Source: Fusobacteriota bacterium
GTDB taxonomy: Bacteria > Fusobacteriota > Fusobacteriia > Fusobacteriales > Fusobacteriaceae
Assembly (NCBI GenBank): GCA_003973585.1
Contig: QNYN01000120.1
Span: 1 to 7,159, forward strand
Length of the DNA stretch: 7,159 nt
Direction of reading: 5' to 3'
The notes beneath the pieces are model-generated. The model made no database searches, was not told where the DNA came from, and saw only the letters and a program-made list of their open reading frames with translations. Made by a program: the position numbers and the translations under genes. This document shows, in pieces, positions 6,559 to 7,159 of this stretch. Each line of letters opens with the position of its first letter. Positions within the stretch are counted from its first letter, which is position 1.

Positions 6559-6559
6559 A

Positions 6560-6565
6560 TATAAT
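6560..6565 (+). promoter_or_regulatory. Candidate -10 box of the yebC promoter
   Basis: A consensus TATAAT lies 28 nt before the yebC ATG. No good -35 box is found 16-18 bp upstream (the sequence there is A/T only), so the promoter is either weak, activator-dependent, or not real. It is divergent from the lysC promoter, with about 70 bp between the two -10 elements. Confidence 0.45.
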
Positions 6566-6581
6566 AGTAATTTAAATAATT

Positions 6582-6586
6582 GGAGG
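6582..6586 (+). promoter_or_regulatory. Ribosome binding site of yebC
   Basis: GGAGG followed by 7 nt and ATG at 6594 fixes the start of the YebC reading frame, which begins with the conserved MAGHSKW. Confidence 0.85.
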
Positions 6587-6593
6587 TAACAAA

Positions 6594-7159
6594 ATGGCAG
6601 GACATAGTAAATGGTCGAATATAAAGCATAGAAAAGGAGCTCAAGATAAAAAAAGAGCTCAGTTATTTACTAAATTAGCAAAAGAAGTTACAATAGCTGC
6701 AAAAGAAGGGGGAAAAGATGTAAACTTTAACCCTAGATTAAGACTAGCATTAGAAAAGGCAAAAAAACAAAGTATGCCAAAAGATAATATCGATAGAGCT
6801 ATCAAAAAAGGAACTGGAGAACTAGCTGGTGTAGAATATGTTGAAATCAGATATGAAGGATATGGTCCTGGTGGAACTGCATTTATTGTTGATGTAGTTA
6901 CAGATAATAAAAATAGATCTGCATCTTCTGTAAGATCAAATTTTGCTAAAAATGGTGGGAATTTAGGAGCAGACGGAGCAGTAGCTTGGGATTTTGAGAA
7001 AAAAGGACAAATTATAGTTAAATCTGAAGGGATAGATTTAGATGAATTTATGTTAGAAGTTCTTGATATGGGAGCTGAAGATGTAATTGAAAATGATGAA
7101 GTTTTAGAAATTTTAACTGATCCTACAGAATTACAACAAGTTGATTCTGCTTTAAAAGA
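6594..7159 (+). CDS. yebC: YebC/PmpR/TACO1-family protein (cut by window edge)
   Basis: Translated by hand: 188 complete codons are open from ATG at 6594 to the right edge, without a stop. The protein begins with the family hallmark MAGHSKWSNIKHRKGAQDKKRA and continues with FTKLAKEVTIAAKEGG, NPRLRLALEKAK, MPKDNIDRAIKKG, EIRYEGYGPGGTAFIVDVVTDNKNR and GGNLGADGAVAW. These are the conserved blocks of domain 1 and the start of domains 2/3. The family is usually about 240-250 residues, so about 55 are missing beyond the window. Members were first described as DNA-binding transcriptional regulators (PmpR) and more recently as translation factors that help ribosomes through proline-rich stretches, as for mitochondrial TACO1. 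The sequence does not decide between these. It is transcribed away from the lysine operon and has no obvious metabolic link to it. Confidence 0.95.
   Translation, partial: MAGHSKWSNIKHRKGAQDKKRAQLFTKLAKEVTIAAKEGGKDVNFNPRLRLALEKAKKQSMPKDNIDRAIKKGTGELAGVEYVEIRYEGYGPGGTAFIVDVVTDNKNRSASSVRSNFAKNGGNLGADGAVAWDFEKKGQIIVKSEGIDLDEFMLEVLDMGAEDVIENDEVLEILTDPTELQQVDSALK

Overview
The window carries a compact lysine/meso-diaminopimelate (DAP) biosynthesis operon on the minus strand and, divergent from it on the plus strand, the start of a yebC-family gene. The DNA is strongly AT-rich, arginine is nearly always AGA, and the intergenic gaps are short and preceded by good AGGAGG-type ribosome binding sites. 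This suggests a low-GC anaerobe-type bacterium of the Bacillota or Fusobacteriota. I cannot place it more precisely from the sequence alone.

Layout, following minus-strand transcription from right to left: a sigma70-type promoter (6487-6516); a complete five-helix lysine riboswitch aptamer (6306-6472); an expression platform with a candidate antiterminator and an intrinsic terminator (6222-6260); lysC (5008-6210); asd (3992-4978); dapA (3083-3964); dapB (2331-3068, TTG start); the acetyl-type tetrahydrodipicolinate acyltransferase dapH (1581-2294); a PatA-like aminotransferase (416-1564); and the N-terminal part of dapF (391 to the left edge). Gaps between genes are 14-36 nt and I see no internal terminator, so this reads as one transcript. 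On the plus strand, yebC starts at 6594 and runs off the right edge.

Together the genes encode aspartate -> aspartyl phosphate -> aspartate semialdehyde -> hydroxy-tetrahydrodipicolinate -> tetrahydrodipicolinate -> N-acetyl-keto-aminopimelate -> N-acetyl-LL-DAP, and then LL-DAP -> meso-DAP. The acetylated branch is supported by DapH (rather than the succinylase DapD) next to a PatA-like transaminase. The N-acetyl-DAP deacetylase needed between PatA and DapF is not in the window, nor is lysA; they may lie beyond the left edge or elsewhere. Expression is predicted to be shut off by lysine through riboswitch-controlled transcription termination about 12 nt before the lysC start codon.

This is a well-understood metabolic region. 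I found no evidence of a new type of system, mobile element, CRISPR array or tRNA/rRNA gene. The points most worth a second look are the riboswitch switching geometry, the missing deacetylase, the mixed allosteric-site residues of DapA, and an inverted repeat in the yebC promoter.
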